Positions 1 to 9,627 are shown, numbered from the stretch's first letter. The stretch: DNA of 64,000 nucleotides from Gramella sp. KN1008 (GCF_004332155.1 NZ_SJDV01000002.1:138193-202192), one strand, 5' to 3'. Notes: generated by a model from the letters alone, not told the origin. A program made the numbers and translations.

Positions 1-94
1 GACTTCCAGGCAATGTGGTTTCATTTTAATTAAGTACTTTCGTATTTGAAATTTTTGAAATCCGATTGGCACCGCTTAAACCTCTTCCTAAAAA

Positions 95-102
95 TATTTT
101 TG
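95..102 (+). promoter_or_regulatory. -7 element of the ribosomal operon
   Basis: TATTTTTG matches the Bacteroidota -7 consensus TAnnTTTG exactly. It lies 28 bases before the rpsF start codon. No TTTG/TTG -33 box is seen at the usual 17-20 base spacing; the nearest TTG is at 66-68. Confidence 0.5.
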
Positions 103-130
103 CACCCGATTTAATTTAAAGTAAATTTTT

Positions 131-469
131 ATGAACAATTATGAAACTGTTTTCATCTTGAATCCCGTTTTATCTGATGAGCAGATAAAGGAAACAGTTA
201 AGAAATACGAAGATTTTCTTGTTTCGAAAGGGGCCGAGATGGTAGCTAAGGAAGATTGGGGGCTTAGAAAGCTTGCTTACCCAATCCAGCACAAAAAGAG
301 TGGTTTTTATCACTTATTCGAATTTAAGGCTCCCGGAGAGGTGATTGAGCCTTTGGAACTTGAGTTCAGAAGAGAAGAGCGAATGATGCGTTATCTTACC
401 GTTAAGCTAGATAAGCATGCGATCGCCTGGGCTGAAAAAAGAAGAAAACGTAACAAGGAAAAAGCGTAA
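131..469 (+). CDS. rpsF: 30S ribosomal protein bS6
   Basis: bS6 binds the central domain of 16S rRNA as a heterodimer with bS18. The 112-residue protein opens with the family start [12 protein letters not shown] and carries the RRNA-binding stretch around [18 protein letters not shown] and the conserved FEF and RREE segments, over the usual length. The gene is first in rpsF-rpsR-rplI with 2 bases to rpsR. There is no Shine-Dalgarno before the ATG. In Bacteroidia the 16S tail is reported to be occluded by bS6, bS18 and bS21, which fits the general lack of such sites in this window. Confidence 0.97.
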   Translation: MNNYETVFILNPVLSDEQIKETVKKYEDFLVSKGAEMVAKEDWGLRKLAYPIQHKKSGFYHLFEFKAPGEVIEPLELEFRREERMMRYLTVKLDKHAIAWAEKRRKRNKEKA

Positions 470-471
470 TC

Positions 472-771
472 ATGGCAACATCTATTGAACAACAGGCAAA
501 AGGAAAAAAAGACGGAGAGATCAGGTATCTTACTCCTCTTAATATAGAGACCACCACAAAAAAGAAGTATTGCAGATTCAAAAGATCTGGGATCAAGTAT
601 ATAGATTATAAGGATCCGGATTTCTTGATGGGCTTTGTGAACGAGCAGGGTAAATTGTTACCTCGTCGTTTAACAGGAACTTCTTTAAAGTACCAGAGAA
701 AAGTGGCTACAGCCGTTAAACGTGCGCGTCACTTGGCATTAATGCCTTACGTAGGTGATTTATTAAAATAA
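472..771 (+). CDS. rpsR: 30S ribosomal protein bS18
   Basis: bS18 sits on the small-subunit platform next to bS6. The 99-residue protein has the family core [17 protein letters not shown] and the conserved [20 protein letters not shown] segment followed by [11 protein letters not shown]. The N-terminal tail of about 25 residues is Lys/Gln-rich. It follows rpsF by 2 bases and precedes rplI by 12, so all three are almost certainly cotranscribed. Confidence 0.97.
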   Translation: MATSIEQQAKGKKDGEIRYLTPLNIETTTKKKYCRFKRSGIKYIDYKDPDFLMGFVNEQGKLLPRRLTGTSLKYQRKVATAVKRARHLALMPYVGDLLK

Positions 772-783
772 AAAGAGGCAGTT

Positions 784-1233
784 ATGGAAGTGATACTTAA
801 AAAAGACGTAGATAACTTAGGATTTACTGATGATGTAGTAACTGTGAAAAATGGTTACGGTAGAAATTATCTAATTCCTCAGGGATATGCTGAACTGGCA
901 ACTCCTTCTGCAAAGAAAGTTTTAGCAGAAACTTTGAAGCAGCGTGCCTATAAAGAACAAAAACATATCGATGAGGCTAAGAAACAGGCTGAAAAACTTA
1001 ACAATCTTGAGATCAAGCTTACTGCTAAAGCTGGTGCAGGAGATAAGTTATTCGGTTCCATTACCAATGGAGACCTGGCCGATGCTCTTGCAAAAGAGGG
1101 TGTTGAGATCGAGAAGAAATATATTAGCATCGCAGGTGGAAACATCAAGCGTTTAGGCCAGTACGAAGCAACTTTGCGTTTTCATCGTGAAGTGGTTTCC
1201 AACTTTAGCTTTGACGTTGTAGGCGAAGCCTAA
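784..1233 (+). CDS. rplI: 50S ribosomal protein bL9
   Basis: bL9 is an elongated protein near the L1 stalk. The 149 residues show the N-terminal domain start MEVILKKDVDNLGFTDD and the hallmark NGYGRNYLIPQGYA (about residues 23-36). A charged helical linker (about 45-75) and the C-terminal rRNA-binding domain (AGAGDKLFGSITNGDLADAL) follow. It is last in the ribosomal operon, and a hairpin terminator lies just downstream. Confidence 0.97.
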   Translation: MEVILKKDVDNLGFTDDVVTVKNGYGRNYLIPQGYAELATPSAKKVLAETLKQRAYKEQKHIDEAKKQAEKLNNLEIKLTAKAGAGDKLFGSITNGDLADALAKEGVEIEKKYISIAGGNIKRLGQYEATLRFHREVVSNFSFDVVGEA

Positions 1234-1250
1234 TTCATTTTACTCATAGC

Positions 1251-1286
1251 AAAAGCCTGCTCATTTTTTGAGTGGGCTTTTTTTAT
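1251..1286 (+). terminator. Rho-independent terminator of rpsF-rpsR-rplI
   Basis: An inverted repeat (AAGCCTGCTCA with TGAGTGGGCTT around a T-rich loop) is followed by a run of T. It ends about 12 bases before the next start codon. Confidence 0.85.
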
Positions 1287-1297
1287 TATAATTCAGT

Positions 1298-1771
1298 ATG
1301 AAATACGCAAGATTAACCAAGGAGCAGTTTGAAGAAATGCATCAGGAATTCATCAATTTCCTGGCAACACAATCTATCACTGCCGATGAATGGGAGAAGA
1401 TCAAAAAAGAAAAACCCCAGGTGGCCGAAGAGGAAATGGATATATTCAGCGACCTTATATGGGAAGGAGTGCTTACTAAAGTTGAATATCTAGAGCATTT
1501 TTCGCCAAACCAGATATTTCTGTTTCAAATTACTGCCGCTACAATAAACCTTATTGCTATAAAAGTTGAAAATGAGGCTATTGATATTACTACCCGTGAA
1601 GGTTATAGCTGGTTGCAAAATAACCTAATGGATGACTCAGTAAATATCTATACCTCCACGAAGGCAATGAGCGACGATCGCAATAAAGATATTTTTGCGC
1701 TTGTCAAGCAGGGAGCTAACATTACAAAAGGTGAGCTATACCGCTATTTTGAAAACGTAGTTCAGGACTAA
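1298..1771 (+). CDS. Conserved DUF6495-like protein
   Basis: This 157-residue soluble, acidic protein starts MKYARLTKEQFEEMHQEF and contains a segment DIFSDLIWEGVLTKVEYLEHFSP. It resembles the DUF6495 family, found beside rplI in flavobacteria; that assignment is from memory. No catalytic motif, signal peptide or membrane segment is visible. The start lies only about 12 bases past the rplI terminator, so expression may depend on readthrough or on a promoter overlapping the hairpin. Function unknown. Confidence 0.7.
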   Translation: MKYARLTKEQFEEMHQEFINFLATQSITADEWEKIKKEKPQVAEEEMDIFSDLIWEGVLTKVEYLEHFSPNQIFLFQITAATINLIAIKVENEAIDITTREGYSWLQNNLMDDSVNIYTSTKAMSDDRNKDIFALVKQGANITKGELYRYFENVVQD

Positions 1772-1777
1772 TAACTA

Positions 1778-1932
1778 GTCAATTTGAAAATTAGACAATT
1801 TGAAAATGGATCTATAATTTAATAAACGAATTAAGCAATGAAGCTATTCTTAATTTGATGCGCATTAAAAGAGAAAAGCCTTTCCTTAGAAATTCACTTT
1901 CAAATCTTCAAATTGGTAAATTTTCAAATTAG
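1778..1932. repeat. Intergenic inverted repeat built on CAATTTGAAAATT
   Basis: The gap between two convergent genes has CAATTTGAAAAT written twice at its left end (about 1790-1815). Diverged complements lie at its right end (about 1903-1932, TTCAAATTGGTAAATTTTCA). The arms flank about 90 bases of non-repeated AT-rich DNA. No ORF is inside. It may be a miniature or REP-like intergenic repeat. Confidence 0.45.
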
Positions 1933-1933
1933 T

Positions 1934-3172
1934 TTATTCATAACGAAGCGATTCGATAGGATCTTGCTTCGCTGCTTTTGCCGCCGGATAACTTCCTGCA
2001 AGAATGGCTACAAGGACCGTAATGCCGGTAGCCCATAACATCGCTTTCCACGGAGTAGTGAAATTGAAATCCAGGGAATTTGATACTATAAAGCCAATAG
2101 TGATTCCAAGGATTATTCCCAGTATACCACCGAGCTGCCCAATCACAAGTGTTTCGAGAAAGAATTGAGTGGCTATCGTATTTTTCTTTGCTCCAAGAGC
2201 CTTTCGTACCCCAATCTCACGGGTCCTCTCTGTTACCGTTACCAGCATAATGTTCATAAGAGCAATGGAAGAACCAAAAATAGTAATGATTGAAATGATC
2301 CATGCGGCGATATTTAGCGCGCCGGTGATCCTTAGGATGCGATTGATTAGATCATCGCTGCGTTCGAGTCCGAAATTATTTTCCTCCTTTGGACTGAGCC
2401 CGCGAATGTTTCTGAAGGTGATAATAGCCTCATCCATGGCCGCGTCCAGTACTTCCTTGTCTTCAACCTTCACGCTCAGGCTGTAATTTATATTAGGCTG
2501 CGAAAAAAGAGAACGTGCATGCTGGATGGGAATAAATACACGAAGATCCTGATTGTTGCCAAAAGTACTTCCTTTTGATTCCAGAACCCCGATCACTTTA
2601 AATTTGGCTCCCCGAATGCTTATCATTTTATTAACCGGGTCAAAGCCTTTAAAGATCCCATCCTTAAAATCGGAGCCTATCACCGCAACGTTGTTGTTAT
2701 TCTCAATATCAAAAACATTAAATTCCCGGCCACTTTCAACTTCAAGACCTGAATTTTCCAGATAATATTCATTAACCCCCATCACCGAGATCTCAGGGTC
2801 AGTCTTTTCGTTCTCATATTTAATTTCTGCCGTGCTTGTTCCGGTAAATGAAATGGCTGTTTCTGTAAAAGGGAATTCGTACTTTTCTTCAAACTCCTTT
2901 ACTTCCCTATAGCTAATAATAGGATTGATCTTTCGCTCTTCATTTCCGAAGCTACGGGTCCGGAATTCATAACGCTGGAGATTGAAAGTATTGGCACCCA
3001 TGGAGGCAAAATCCTTGCTGATGGTATTTTCCAGTGCAGCTACCGCACTTAGAATACCCACAAGGGCTGTTATTCCAATTGCGATGATTAGAACGGTTAG
3101 AATGGTTCGTAAGGACTGGCTCCTTATGGAGTTAAGCGCGATCCTGATATTTTCCCGAAAGAGTGAAAACAT
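1934..3172 (-). CDS. MacB/FtsX-type ABC transporter permease
   Basis: This inner-membrane permease belongs to the mechanotransmission type of ABC transporter, which moves substrates across the periplasm rather than through the inner membrane. The 412 residues show TM1 (about 21-43), a periplasmic MacB_PCD domain (about 45-280), then three C-terminal TMs (about 290-315, 340-365, 380-400). The coupling-helix motif TERTREIGVRKALGA is intact. No ATPase gene adjoins it; LolD at 35830 is a possible but unproven partner. Substrate unknown. It is divergent from hisS. Confidence 0.9.
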   Translation of the reverse strand: MFSLFRENIRIALNSIRSQSLRTILTVLIIAIGITALVGILSAVAALENTISKDFASMGANTFNLQRYEFRTRSFGNEERKINPIISYREVKEFEEKYEFPFTETAISFTGTSTAEIKYENEKTDPEISVMGVNEYYLENSGLEVESGREFNVFDIENNNNVAVIGSDFKDGIFKGFDPVNKMISIRGAKFKVIGVLESKGSTFGNNQDLRVFIPIQHARSLFSQPNINYSLSVKVEDKEVLDAAMDEAIITFRNIRGLSPKEENNFGLERSDDLINRILRITGALNIAAWIISIITIFGSSIALMNIMLVTVTERTREIGVRKALGAKKNTIATQFFLETLVIGQLGGILGIILGITIGFIVSNSLDFNFTTPWKAMLWATGITVLVAILAGSYPAAKAAKQDPIESLRYE

Positions 3173-3241
3173 GTAGCTGATTTTCGATCCTACCGGTTAG
3201 ACTATAAAATTAGAACTTTGTTACTTAAAATTTCAAATTTG

Positions 3242-3271
3242 TTTGGGTTCGCTTAAAAATTAAGATATTTG
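3242..3271 (+). promoter_or_regulatory. Promoter of hisS
   Basis: TTTG at 3242-3245, an 18-base spacer and GATATTTG at 3264-3271 match the flavobacterial sigma-A promoter (7 of 8 positions in the -7 box). The predicted RNA start is about 30 bases before the hisS ATG. Confidence 0.6.
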
Positions 3272-3305
3272 CATTCCTAAATGGCAAATCAGCTTAATAC
3301 AGATC

Positions 3306-4679
3306 ATGGCACAAAAACCATCCATACCAAAAGGTACAAGGGATTTTTCACCGGAAGAAGTCGCAAAGCGTAACTATATTTTTGAGACCATTCAAAAGGA
3401 ATTCAAAAGCTTTGGTTTTCAACCTATTGAAACTCCAAGTTTTGAGAATTCTTCTACTCTTATGGGTAAATATGGCGATGAGGGTGATCGGCTGATTTTT
3501 AAGATTCTTAATTCTGGGGATTTTCTAAGAAAAGCCGATAAGGATGCATTAGCTCAGAATGACAGTTTAAAGCTGACTCCATCCATAAGTGAAAAGGCAC
3601 TACGCTATGATCTAACGGTCCCATTTGCCCGGTATGTGGTACAACATCAGAATGAGATCGAGTTTCCATTTAAGCGCTACCAGATCCAGCCGGTATGGAG
3701 AGCTGACCGGCCTCAGAAGGGAAGGTTCAGGGAATTCTTTCAGTGTGATGCCGATGTTGTAGGTAGTAAAAGCCTTTGGCAGGAAGTTGAATTTGTTCAG
3801 TTATATGATTCTGTTTTCAGTGCACTGGGCCTTCAAGGGGTGACCATAAAAATCAATAATCGAAAAGTGCTTTCTGGTTTTGCGGAAGTGATCGGAGAAG
3901 CGGATAAGTTGATAGATTTCACGGTAGCTCTTGATAAACTTGATAAGATAGGCGAGGAGGGAGTTAAAAAGGAAATGCGTGAGAAAGGCATTTCTGATGA
4001 GGCTATCAGTAAAATTCAGCCAATATTTAATCTTCAGGGGTCTTTTTCTGAAAAGATCAACGGATTAAAATCAATACTTGAAACTTCCGAAAATGGAAGA
4101 AAAGGAATTGAAGAACTTCAGTTCATTCAGAATGCCATTGAAGAAATGCCTCTCAAAATAGCCAAATTAGACCTTGATGTTACCCTGGCAAGAGGACTGA
4201 ACTATTATACAGGTGCGATCTACGAGGTAACCGCGCCTGAAGCTGTGAAAATGGGTTCTATAGGCGGAGGTGGCCGCTATGATGATCTTACGGGTATTTT
4301 TGGCCTGAAAGATATGAGCGGTATTGGAATTTCCTTTGGTCTTGACCGTATCTATCTGGTACTTGAAGAACTTGGTCTTTTCCCTGAGACCGTTATGCAT
4401 AATACAAAAGTTCTTTTTATCAATTTTGGAGAGAAGGAAGCCATGTATGCCATGAAAGCAGTAGAAAAACTGCGTAATGAGAATATTGTCGCAGAACTCT
4501 ATCCCGATTCGGCTAAAATGGGCAAACAGATGAAATATGCTGATAAAAGGGATATTCCATATGTGGTCCTGGCAGGAGAAGAAGAAATGGGCCAACAAAA
4601 ATTCACCTTAAAACATATGAAGTCCGGAGAGCAATCCAGTCTTAATCTGACTGAGCTGAAGCAAAAACTTAGCGGCTAG
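3306..4679 (+). CDS. hisS: Histidyl-tRNA synthetase
   Basis: This class II aminoacyl-tRNA synthetase charges tRNA-His with histidine in the cytosol. The 457-residue protein has the N-terminal [11 protein letters not shown], motif 2 ([19 protein letters not shown]), the histidine-binding loop [15 protein letters not shown], motif 3 ([12 protein letters not shown]) and a C-terminal anticodon-binding domain (about 365-457). Length and motif order are normal. It is monocistronic, with its own promoter, and the mla operon starts 150 bases downstream. Confidence 0.97.
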   Translation: MAQKPSIPKGTRDFSPEEVAKRNYIFETIQKEFKSFGFQPIETPSFENSSTLMGKYGDEGDRLIFKILNSGDFLRKADKDALAQNDSLKLTPSISEKALRYDLTVPFARYVVQHQNEIEFPFKRYQIQPVWRADRPQKGRFREFFQCDADVVGSKSLWQEVEFVQLYDSVFSALGLQGVTIKINNRKVLSGFAEVIGEADKLIDFTVALDKLDKIGEEGVKKEMREKGISDEAISKIQPIFNLQGSFSEKINGLKSILETSENGRKGIEELQFIQNAIEEMPLKIAKLDLDVTLARGLNYYTGAIYEVTAPEAVKMGSIGGGGRYDDLTGIFGLKDMSGIGISFGLDRIYLVLEELGLFPETVMHNTKVLFINFGEKEAMYAMKAVEKLRNENIVAELYPDSAKMGKQMKYADKRDIPYVVLAGEEEMGQQKFTLKHMKSGEQSSLNLTELKQKLSG

Positions 4680-4829
4680 GAAGCGATGGTTATTTGGTTA
4701 TTTTAATTATCAAATAGTTAATCTTCTGATTATCATTCATATATTTACTTATTCATGGTAGCTAATAGCTGATTATTATCATGTTCCCAGATCTTTTTTA
4801 AATCTATCTTAGGGTAAAAAATCTGGAAT

Positions 4830-5600
4830 ATGGCGGCTTCAAATAACGTAAAAAGCTTTTTTGAAGAAATAGGGGATATCGCTTATTTCACAGGTCGTTT
4901 TTTTCGCGAGGTATTCAAGCCTCCCTTCGAATTCCAGGAATTATTGCGACAGTGCTATAATATGGGGAATCGCTCTATGTTACTGGTAGGCGTTACGGGA
5001 TTTATTCTTGGTTTGGTTTTCACCCTCCAGTCCAGGCCTACATTAATGCAGTTTGGAGCAGAATCCTGGATGCCCTCGATGGTGAGCATTTCTATTGTCA
5101 GGGAAATAGGACCGGTAATTATAGCTCTTATCTGCGCCGGTAGAATAGGTTCCGGTATAGGGGCTGAACTGGGTTCCATGAGGGTTACAGAGCAGATCGA
5201 CGCTATGGAGGTCTCCGGGACGAATCCATTTAAATTCCTCGTGGTTACCCGAATTGTGGCTGCAACCTTAATGTTACCATTATTAATTCTTTTGGGAGAT
5301 GCAATAGCTCTCGTGGGTTCTGCACTGGTCGAAAACATTAAGGGGGAAGTTTCATTTTTATTGTATTTCAATCAGGTATTTGATTCTTTGAAATTTTCAG
5401 ATATTATCCCTGCTACGATCAAATCCTTTTTCTTCGGCTTTGCTATAGGATTGGTTGGTTGTTACAAGGGATATTATTGTTCCAAAGGAACAGTAGGGGT
5501 AGGAGAAGCTTCAAATGCTGCAGTAGTTTATACCTCAATGCTTTTGTTTGTGATCGATTTTATAGCTGTTTTTGTAACCGATATTTTCTTTGGAATCTGA
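4830..5600 (+). CDS. mlaE: MlaE-type phospholipid transport permease
   Basis: This inner-membrane subunit belongs to an MCE-class ABC transporter that moves phospholipids between inner and outer membranes. The 256-residue protein has about five hydrophobic helices and the family signature EIGPVIIALICAGRIGSGIGAELGSMRVTEQIDAMEV, split across residues about 90-125. Its stop overlaps the start of the ATPase gene (ATGA), and the MCE subunit follows. This gives the order E-F-D with no mlaB or mlaC nearby, as is common in Bacteroidota. Confidence 0.93.
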   Translation: MAASNNVKSFFEEIGDIAYFTGRFFREVFKPPFEFQELLRQCYNMGNRSMLLVGVTGFILGLVFTLQSRPTLMQFGAESWMPSMVSISIVREIGPVIIALICAGRIGSGIGAELGSMRVTEQIDAMEVSGTNPFKFLVVTRIVAATLMLPLLILLGDAIALVGSALVENIKGEVSFLLYFNQVFDSLKFSDIIPATIKSFFFGFAIGLVGCYKGYYCSKGTVGVGEASNAAVVYTSMLLFVIDFIAVFVTDIFFGI

Positions 5601-6352
5601 TGAATAAGAAGAACAGCATATCACCCATCCTTGAGATAAAAGATCTTAAAAAAACTTTTGGAGGGAACGAAGTTCTTAATGGCTTTAATCTGGAGTTGTA
5701 TAAGGGTGAGAATCTTGTGGTTATGGGGAAATCGGGAGCTGGAAAATCGGTAATGATAAAATGTCTGGTAGGTCTTATGCGGGCCGATAGCGGAAGTATA
5801 AAAATAAAGGATCAGGATATAACAGAACTTAGGCAGGAAGACCTCGATATATTACGTACTCATATAGGTTTTTTGTTTCAGGGAAGTGCTTTATATGATT
5901 CGATGACGGTTCGGGAAAATCTCCTTTTTCCTTTAAGACGACATAAGAAAAGACTCCAATTAAAGGAAAGGTCTGAGACTCTTGTTCGTGAGGCCCTGAG
6001 CAATGTAGGTTTGGAGCATACCGTAGACCTCATGCCTTCTGAATTATCAGGAGGTATGCAGCGCAGGGTCGCTCTGGCAAGAGCCCTTATCCTGAAGCCG
6101 GAGATCATATTATATGATGAGCCTACAACGGGACTGGATCCAATTACTTCCAAGGAGATCATTCAGTTAATGAGGAGTGTACAGGATACATATGATACGT
6201 CATCACTAATTATAACTCACGATGTAGATTGTGCCAGAGTGATTTCCAACAGAATGATATTGCTGGTGGACGGTATTAATTATGCCGAAGGAACCTTTTG
6301 GGAGTTATCAAGTTCTAAAGATCCAAAGGTTCAGGCTTTTTTTAAAAATTGA
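5600..6352 (+). CDS. mlaF: MlaF-type ABC transporter ATP-binding protein
   Basis: This ATPase powers the Mla lipid transporter. From the ATG at 5600 it is 250 residues, with Walker A GKSGAGKS, the Q-loop FLFQGSALYDSMTV, signature LSGGMQRR, Walker B IILYDEPTTGLDP and H-loop ITHDVD. The start overlaps the mlaE stop (ATGA), so an upstream extension in this frame is rejected as shadow sequence inside mlaE. It also overlaps mlaD by 4 bases if the latter uses its TTG start. Confidence 0.95.
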   Translation: MNKKNSISPILEIKDLKKTFGGNEVLNGFNLELYKGENLVVMGKSGAGKSVMIKCLVGLMRADSGSIKIKDQDITELRQEDLDILRTHIGFLFQGSALYDSMTVRENLLFPLRRHKKRLQLKERSETLVREALSNVGLEHTVDLMPSELSGGMQRRVALARALILKPEIILYDEPTTGLDPITSKEIIQLMRSVQDTYDTSSLIITHDVDCARVISNRMILLVDGINYAEGTFWELSSSKDPKVQAFFKN

Positions 6353-7350
6353 GTATCATGGAAAAATCGACTTCACAACGAATAAGATTAGGTGTTTTGG
6401 TGGTTTTAGGTACACTGGTACTTGTCGCAGCACTATATTACATAGGTAACAGGCAACACCTTTTTACAAAGAACATTCCTGTTTTTGCGGAATTTGAAAA
6501 TGTAAATGGTCTGCAAATAGGAAACAATGTCCGTTACTCCGGTATCAATGTAGGGAATGTAAGTAAGATTGAGATGCTGGCGGAATCTCGTATTCTGGTT
6601 CAGATGATGGTGGAGGAGTCTACCGGAAAATTCATAAAAAAAGATGCTATTGCCACAGTTGGAACAGACGGTCTGGTTGGTAGTATGGTTGTGAATATTT
6701 TGCCTGGAAAGGAGGATTTAGCCTCAATTAAACCTGGAGACACCATAGCCTCTTACAGCCGGATTGGTGCCGATGATATGCTTTCTACCCTTAATGTCAC
6801 CAATGAAAATGCCGCTCTGCTTACTTCAGACCTGTTGAAGATCACCAATAAGATCCTTGAAGGGAAAGGTACACTTGGAGTCCTGGTAAGCGATTCAACC
6901 CTTGCTAAAAATATCAGACAGACGCTTGTGAATCTACAGGAAACCAGCAGGCAAACAACTATCGCAATGAAGAAAATAAACAGGGAGCTCAGTCAGCTTA
7001 ATGTTGAAGAGAGTCTGGCAGGAACCCTGTTCAAAGACACGGTCACCCGCCAGAGAGTTGAGAACATTATTGTGAAGCTGGATTCCACAAGTAGTAATCT
7101 AATGAGCGTTACCCAGAATGTAGAATCCATGATAAGCCGGATAGATAATGGGGAAGGGGCCCTGAATTATCTCACTCAGGATACCGAGTTGGTACGCGAC
7201 ATTGATACTACTTTGTTCCATATAAAACAGTCATCTATTAAGCTGAATGAAAACATGGAGGCATTACGGCATAATTTTCTGTTCCGGGGATATTTTAGAA
7301 GACTTGAACGCCAGGAACGGAAAGCAATGAAGAAAGCTATGAAAGATTAA
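6349..7350 (+). CDS. mlaD: MlaD-type MCE domain protein
   Basis: This is the substrate-binding MCE subunit, anchored in the inner membrane and projecting into the periplasm. One N-terminal TM (about residues 13-30) precedes a single MCE domain (about 38-115; NVNGLQIGNNVRYSGINVG is typical). A long helical tail (about 150-330) ends in a basic stretch, RLERQERKAMKKAMKD. The start may be TTG at 6349 or ATG at 6358; the ATG gives 330 residues and is equally plausible. It is last in the operon. Confidence 0.9.
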   Translation: MSIMEKSTSQRIRLGVLVVLGTLVLVAALYYIGNRQHLFTKNIPVFAEFENVNGLQIGNNVRYSGINVGNVSKIEMLAESRILVQMMVEESTGKFIKKDAIATVGTDGLVGSMVVNILPGKEDLASIKPGDTIASYSRIGADDMLSTLNVTNENAALLTSDLLKITNKILEGKGTLGVLVSDSTLAKNIRQTLVNLQETSRQTTIAMKKINRELSQLNVEESLAGTLFKDTVTRQRVENIIVKLDSTSSNLMSVTQNVESMISRIDNGEGALNYLTQDTELVRDIDTTLFHIKQSSIKLNENMEALRHNFLFRGYFRRLERQERKAMKKAMKD

Positions 7351-7372
7351 AACTCCGGAGTTGAAGGTCTAA

Positions 7373-8320
7373 TTATGAACTTACTTTATTAAGTACATCC
7401 ATCTCTTCAGAACTTAATTCCGTTCTAATTGCCGCCTGAAAAGATTTCAGATGTTCAGGTTTGGTAGCACTTGCAATTGGGGCCGTGATGCCAGGGCGCT
7501 GCATTATCCACCTTAGGGCCACTGCTGCCTGAGAAATATTATGATGACTAGAAACATCTTTTAGTGCCTGCAATACCTCTTTGCCTTTTTCATTAAAATA
7601 CTCCTGCAGGAATTTTTCTCGGTCCCTTCCCTCAATATCTTCTTCGGTACTGTATTTCCCCGTAAGGAAGCCACTTGCTAGTGAGAAATAACTGGTCACC
7701 CCCATATTGTTCTCATGACAGATTTCCTGAAGTTTTCCTTCAAATTTATTTCTTTCCATAAGACTGTATTCGGGTTGTGAAACCTCATATTTTGGCAGAT
7801 TTTTATTTCTTGAAGCTTCGAGAGAAGCTTCCAGTCTTTCGGCGGATATATTGGAAGAGCCAATATACCTCACTTTACCCTGATCTATCAGTGTTTGATA
7901 GGCTTCTAGTGTTTCTTTCACCGGTGTTTTATCATCATCCCAGTGAGTAAAATAAAGGTCAATATGATCTGTTTGAAGACGTCTCAATGAATCTTCTGCA
8001 GCCTTTAAAATGTAATCTTTTGAAATATCCCTTCCATCTTTTCCAGGATTGGAACCAACTTTGGTTGCGATTATCATTTTATCGCGATTGCCACGCTCTT
8101 TCATCCATTTCCCTATAATAGTTTCAGATTCACCTCCCTTATTTCCAGGAGCCCAGTGGGAATAGGAATCGGCCGTATCTATCATATTGATCCCCATATC
8201 AAGCAGCTGATCAAGAAGTTTAAATGAATCCTTCTCGTTAACCGTCCATCCAAAAACATTGCCTCCAAAAATGATGGAAGGTGCTTTTAATTCAGTATTT
8301 CCTAAAGTTTTATAATTCAT
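7373..8320 (-). CDS. Aldo/keto reductase
   Basis: This NADPH-dependent oxidoreductase has a TIM-barrel fold. The 315 residues contain the catalytic tetrad context: Asp and Tyr in MIDTADSYSHW (about 46-56), Lys in MIIATKVGS and His in LYFTHWDDD. The cofactor-binding C-terminus reads PGITAPIASATKPEHL. It is of the YdhF/Tas-like general class; the substrate cannot be inferred. It converges with mlaD with a 22-base gap and stands alone. Confidence 0.92.
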   Translation of the reverse strand: MNYKTLGNTELKAPSIIFGGNVFGWTVNEKDSFKLLDQLLDMGINMIDTADSYSHWAPGNKGGESETIIGKWMKERGNRDKMIIATKVGSNPGKDGRDISKDYILKAAEDSLRRLQTDHIDLYFTHWDDDKTPVKETLEAYQTLIDQGKVRYIGSSNISAERLEASLEASRNKNLPKYEVSQPEYSLMERNKFEGKLQEICHENNMGVTSYFSLASGFLTGKYSTEEDIEGRDREKFLQEYFNEKGKEVLQALKDVSSHHNISQAAVALRWIMQRPGITAPIASATKPEHLKSFQAAIRTELSSEEMDVLNKVSS

Positions 8321-8478
8321 TGCTGAAGTCTTTTCTCTTAAAATAATAAATCATTAGAGAGCACCATTTGATTTAGGATTTTTTAACTCTTAGAGTTACG
8401 GAAGAAGTTGCTGAAGGTTAAAGTTACGTTGAATTTTAATAAAGTTTGGTTAATTGATTGCCTCAGGTGTCTTTAAAT

Positions 8479-8510
8479 TTTGTTCTTCAACATGCTTCTT
8501 TCTACTTTTA
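8479..8510 (+). promoter_or_regulatory. Probable promoter of the epimerase-VKOR-SPW operon
   Basis: TTTG at 8479-8482 and TACTTTTA at 8503-8510 are separated by 20 bases. The -7 box matches 7 of 8 positions of TAnnTTTG. The start codon lies about 38 bases further on. Confidence 0.4.
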
Positions 8511-8547
8511 GAGTATTCATATTAAATAAGTTAACTAGCCAATATTT

Positions 8548-9627
8548 ATGGATGAGATAATAGACCACCCGGAGAAGGGAGCGAGATCTTCTGAAAAAGA
8601 AGTTGTAATAATTACAGGAAGCAGTGGGCTTGTAGGTTTTCCGCTTATTGAAAAGCTGGCTCATAATTACCGTGTGGTGGGACTGGACAGACTGGGGCCA
8701 CCATATCCACCTCTGCAGGCAGAGTGTGTGAATTTTGATATTACTGATGAGAAGGCCATTGATGCAGCTATGGAACGTATCAGGTATGGGTACGGAAGTA
8801 AGATAGCGTCTGTGGTCCATCTGGCAGCCTATTATAGTTTTAATACTAAAGATAGTCCGGGTTACGATGAGATCAACGTAAAAGGTACCCGAAAATTTCT
8901 AAACCAGTTACAGGATTTTGAAGTAGACCAGTTCATATACGCGAGTTCTAATCTTATATATAAACCTACTGAACCTGGCAGGAAGATCCACGAAGATTCC
9001 CCTGTAGAGGCTAACTGGGGTTATCCGGAATCAAAGATCGTTACAGAAGAGCTAATTAAGGAAAACAATAAGGATATTGATACGGTTTTCTTAAGGATCG
9101 CGGGTGTTTATAATGAAGAGGGACATTCCATACCAATAGGACAGCAAATCAAACGTATCTATGAAAAAGAACTGGTGAGTCATTTTTATTCTGGAGATCT
9201 TAATCACGGAAATGTTTTCGTTCACCTGGAAGATGTGCTGGACGCGGTTTTAAAAACTGTTGAAAGGAGGAATAAACTTCCCCATGAGATAGCTATAAAT
9301 ATTGGGGAATCCAATACACCTACCTATAATGAGCTTCAGGAAACCCTGGGGAAATTAATTCACGGGGAAGAATGGGAAACCTATGAAGTGCCCAAGAGCA
9401 TTGCAAAAGCTGGAGCCTGGGTACGGGACCTTGTTAGCGATCCCTTTATAAAACCCTGGATGATAGACCGTGCAGATGATCATTATGAGCTTGATATCAG
9501 CAGGGCAAAGGAATATCTAAACTGGGAACCAAAGCATAACATAATGGATACTCTTCCCATTATCATTGAAAACCTGAAAAAGGATCCCGAAGCCTGGTAT
9601 AAGAAAAACAATCTTAAATATGAGTAA
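8548..9627 (+). CDS. NAD(P)-dependent epimerase/dehydratase (extended SDR)
   Basis: An extended short-chain dehydrogenase/reductase, probably acting on a nucleotide sugar or related metabolite. The 359-residue protein has the dinucleotide motif TGSSGLVG (23-30), the HLAAYYSF segment (91-98), Ser134 in ASSN and the catalytic pair Tyr159-xxx-Lys163 in YPESK. A charged N-terminal tail of about 18 residues precedes the fold. Its end overlaps the VKOR-like gene by 8 bases, so the two are translationally coupled. A soluble SDR in an operon with two membrane proteins is unusual; the substrate is unknown. Confidence 0.88.
   Translation: MDEIIDHPEKGARSSEKEVVIITGSSGLVGFPLIEKLAHNYRVVGLDRLGPPYPPLQAECVNFDITDEKAIDAAMERIRYGYGSKIASVVHLAAYYSFNTKDSPGYDEINVKGTRKFLNQLQDFEVDQFIYASSNLIYKPTEPGRKIHEDSPVEANWGYPESKIVTEELIKENNKDIDTVFLRIAGVYNEEGHSIPIGQQIKRIYEKELVSHFYSGDLNHGNVFVHLEDVLDAVLKTVERRNKLPHEIAINIGESNTPTYNELQETLGKLIHGEEWETYEVPKSIAKAGAWVRDLVSDPFIKPWMIDRADDHYELDISRAKEYLNWEPKHNIMDTLPIIIENLKKDPEAWYKKNNLKYE

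Noticed and set aside
1..24. Possible start of a minus-strand gene (ATG at 24)
   Set aside because: Only eight codons lie in the window, with no promoter or recognisable protein start.
5459..5599. N-terminal extension of mlaF
   Set aside because: It is a frame shadow within mlaE; ABC ATPases begin near the ATG at 5600.
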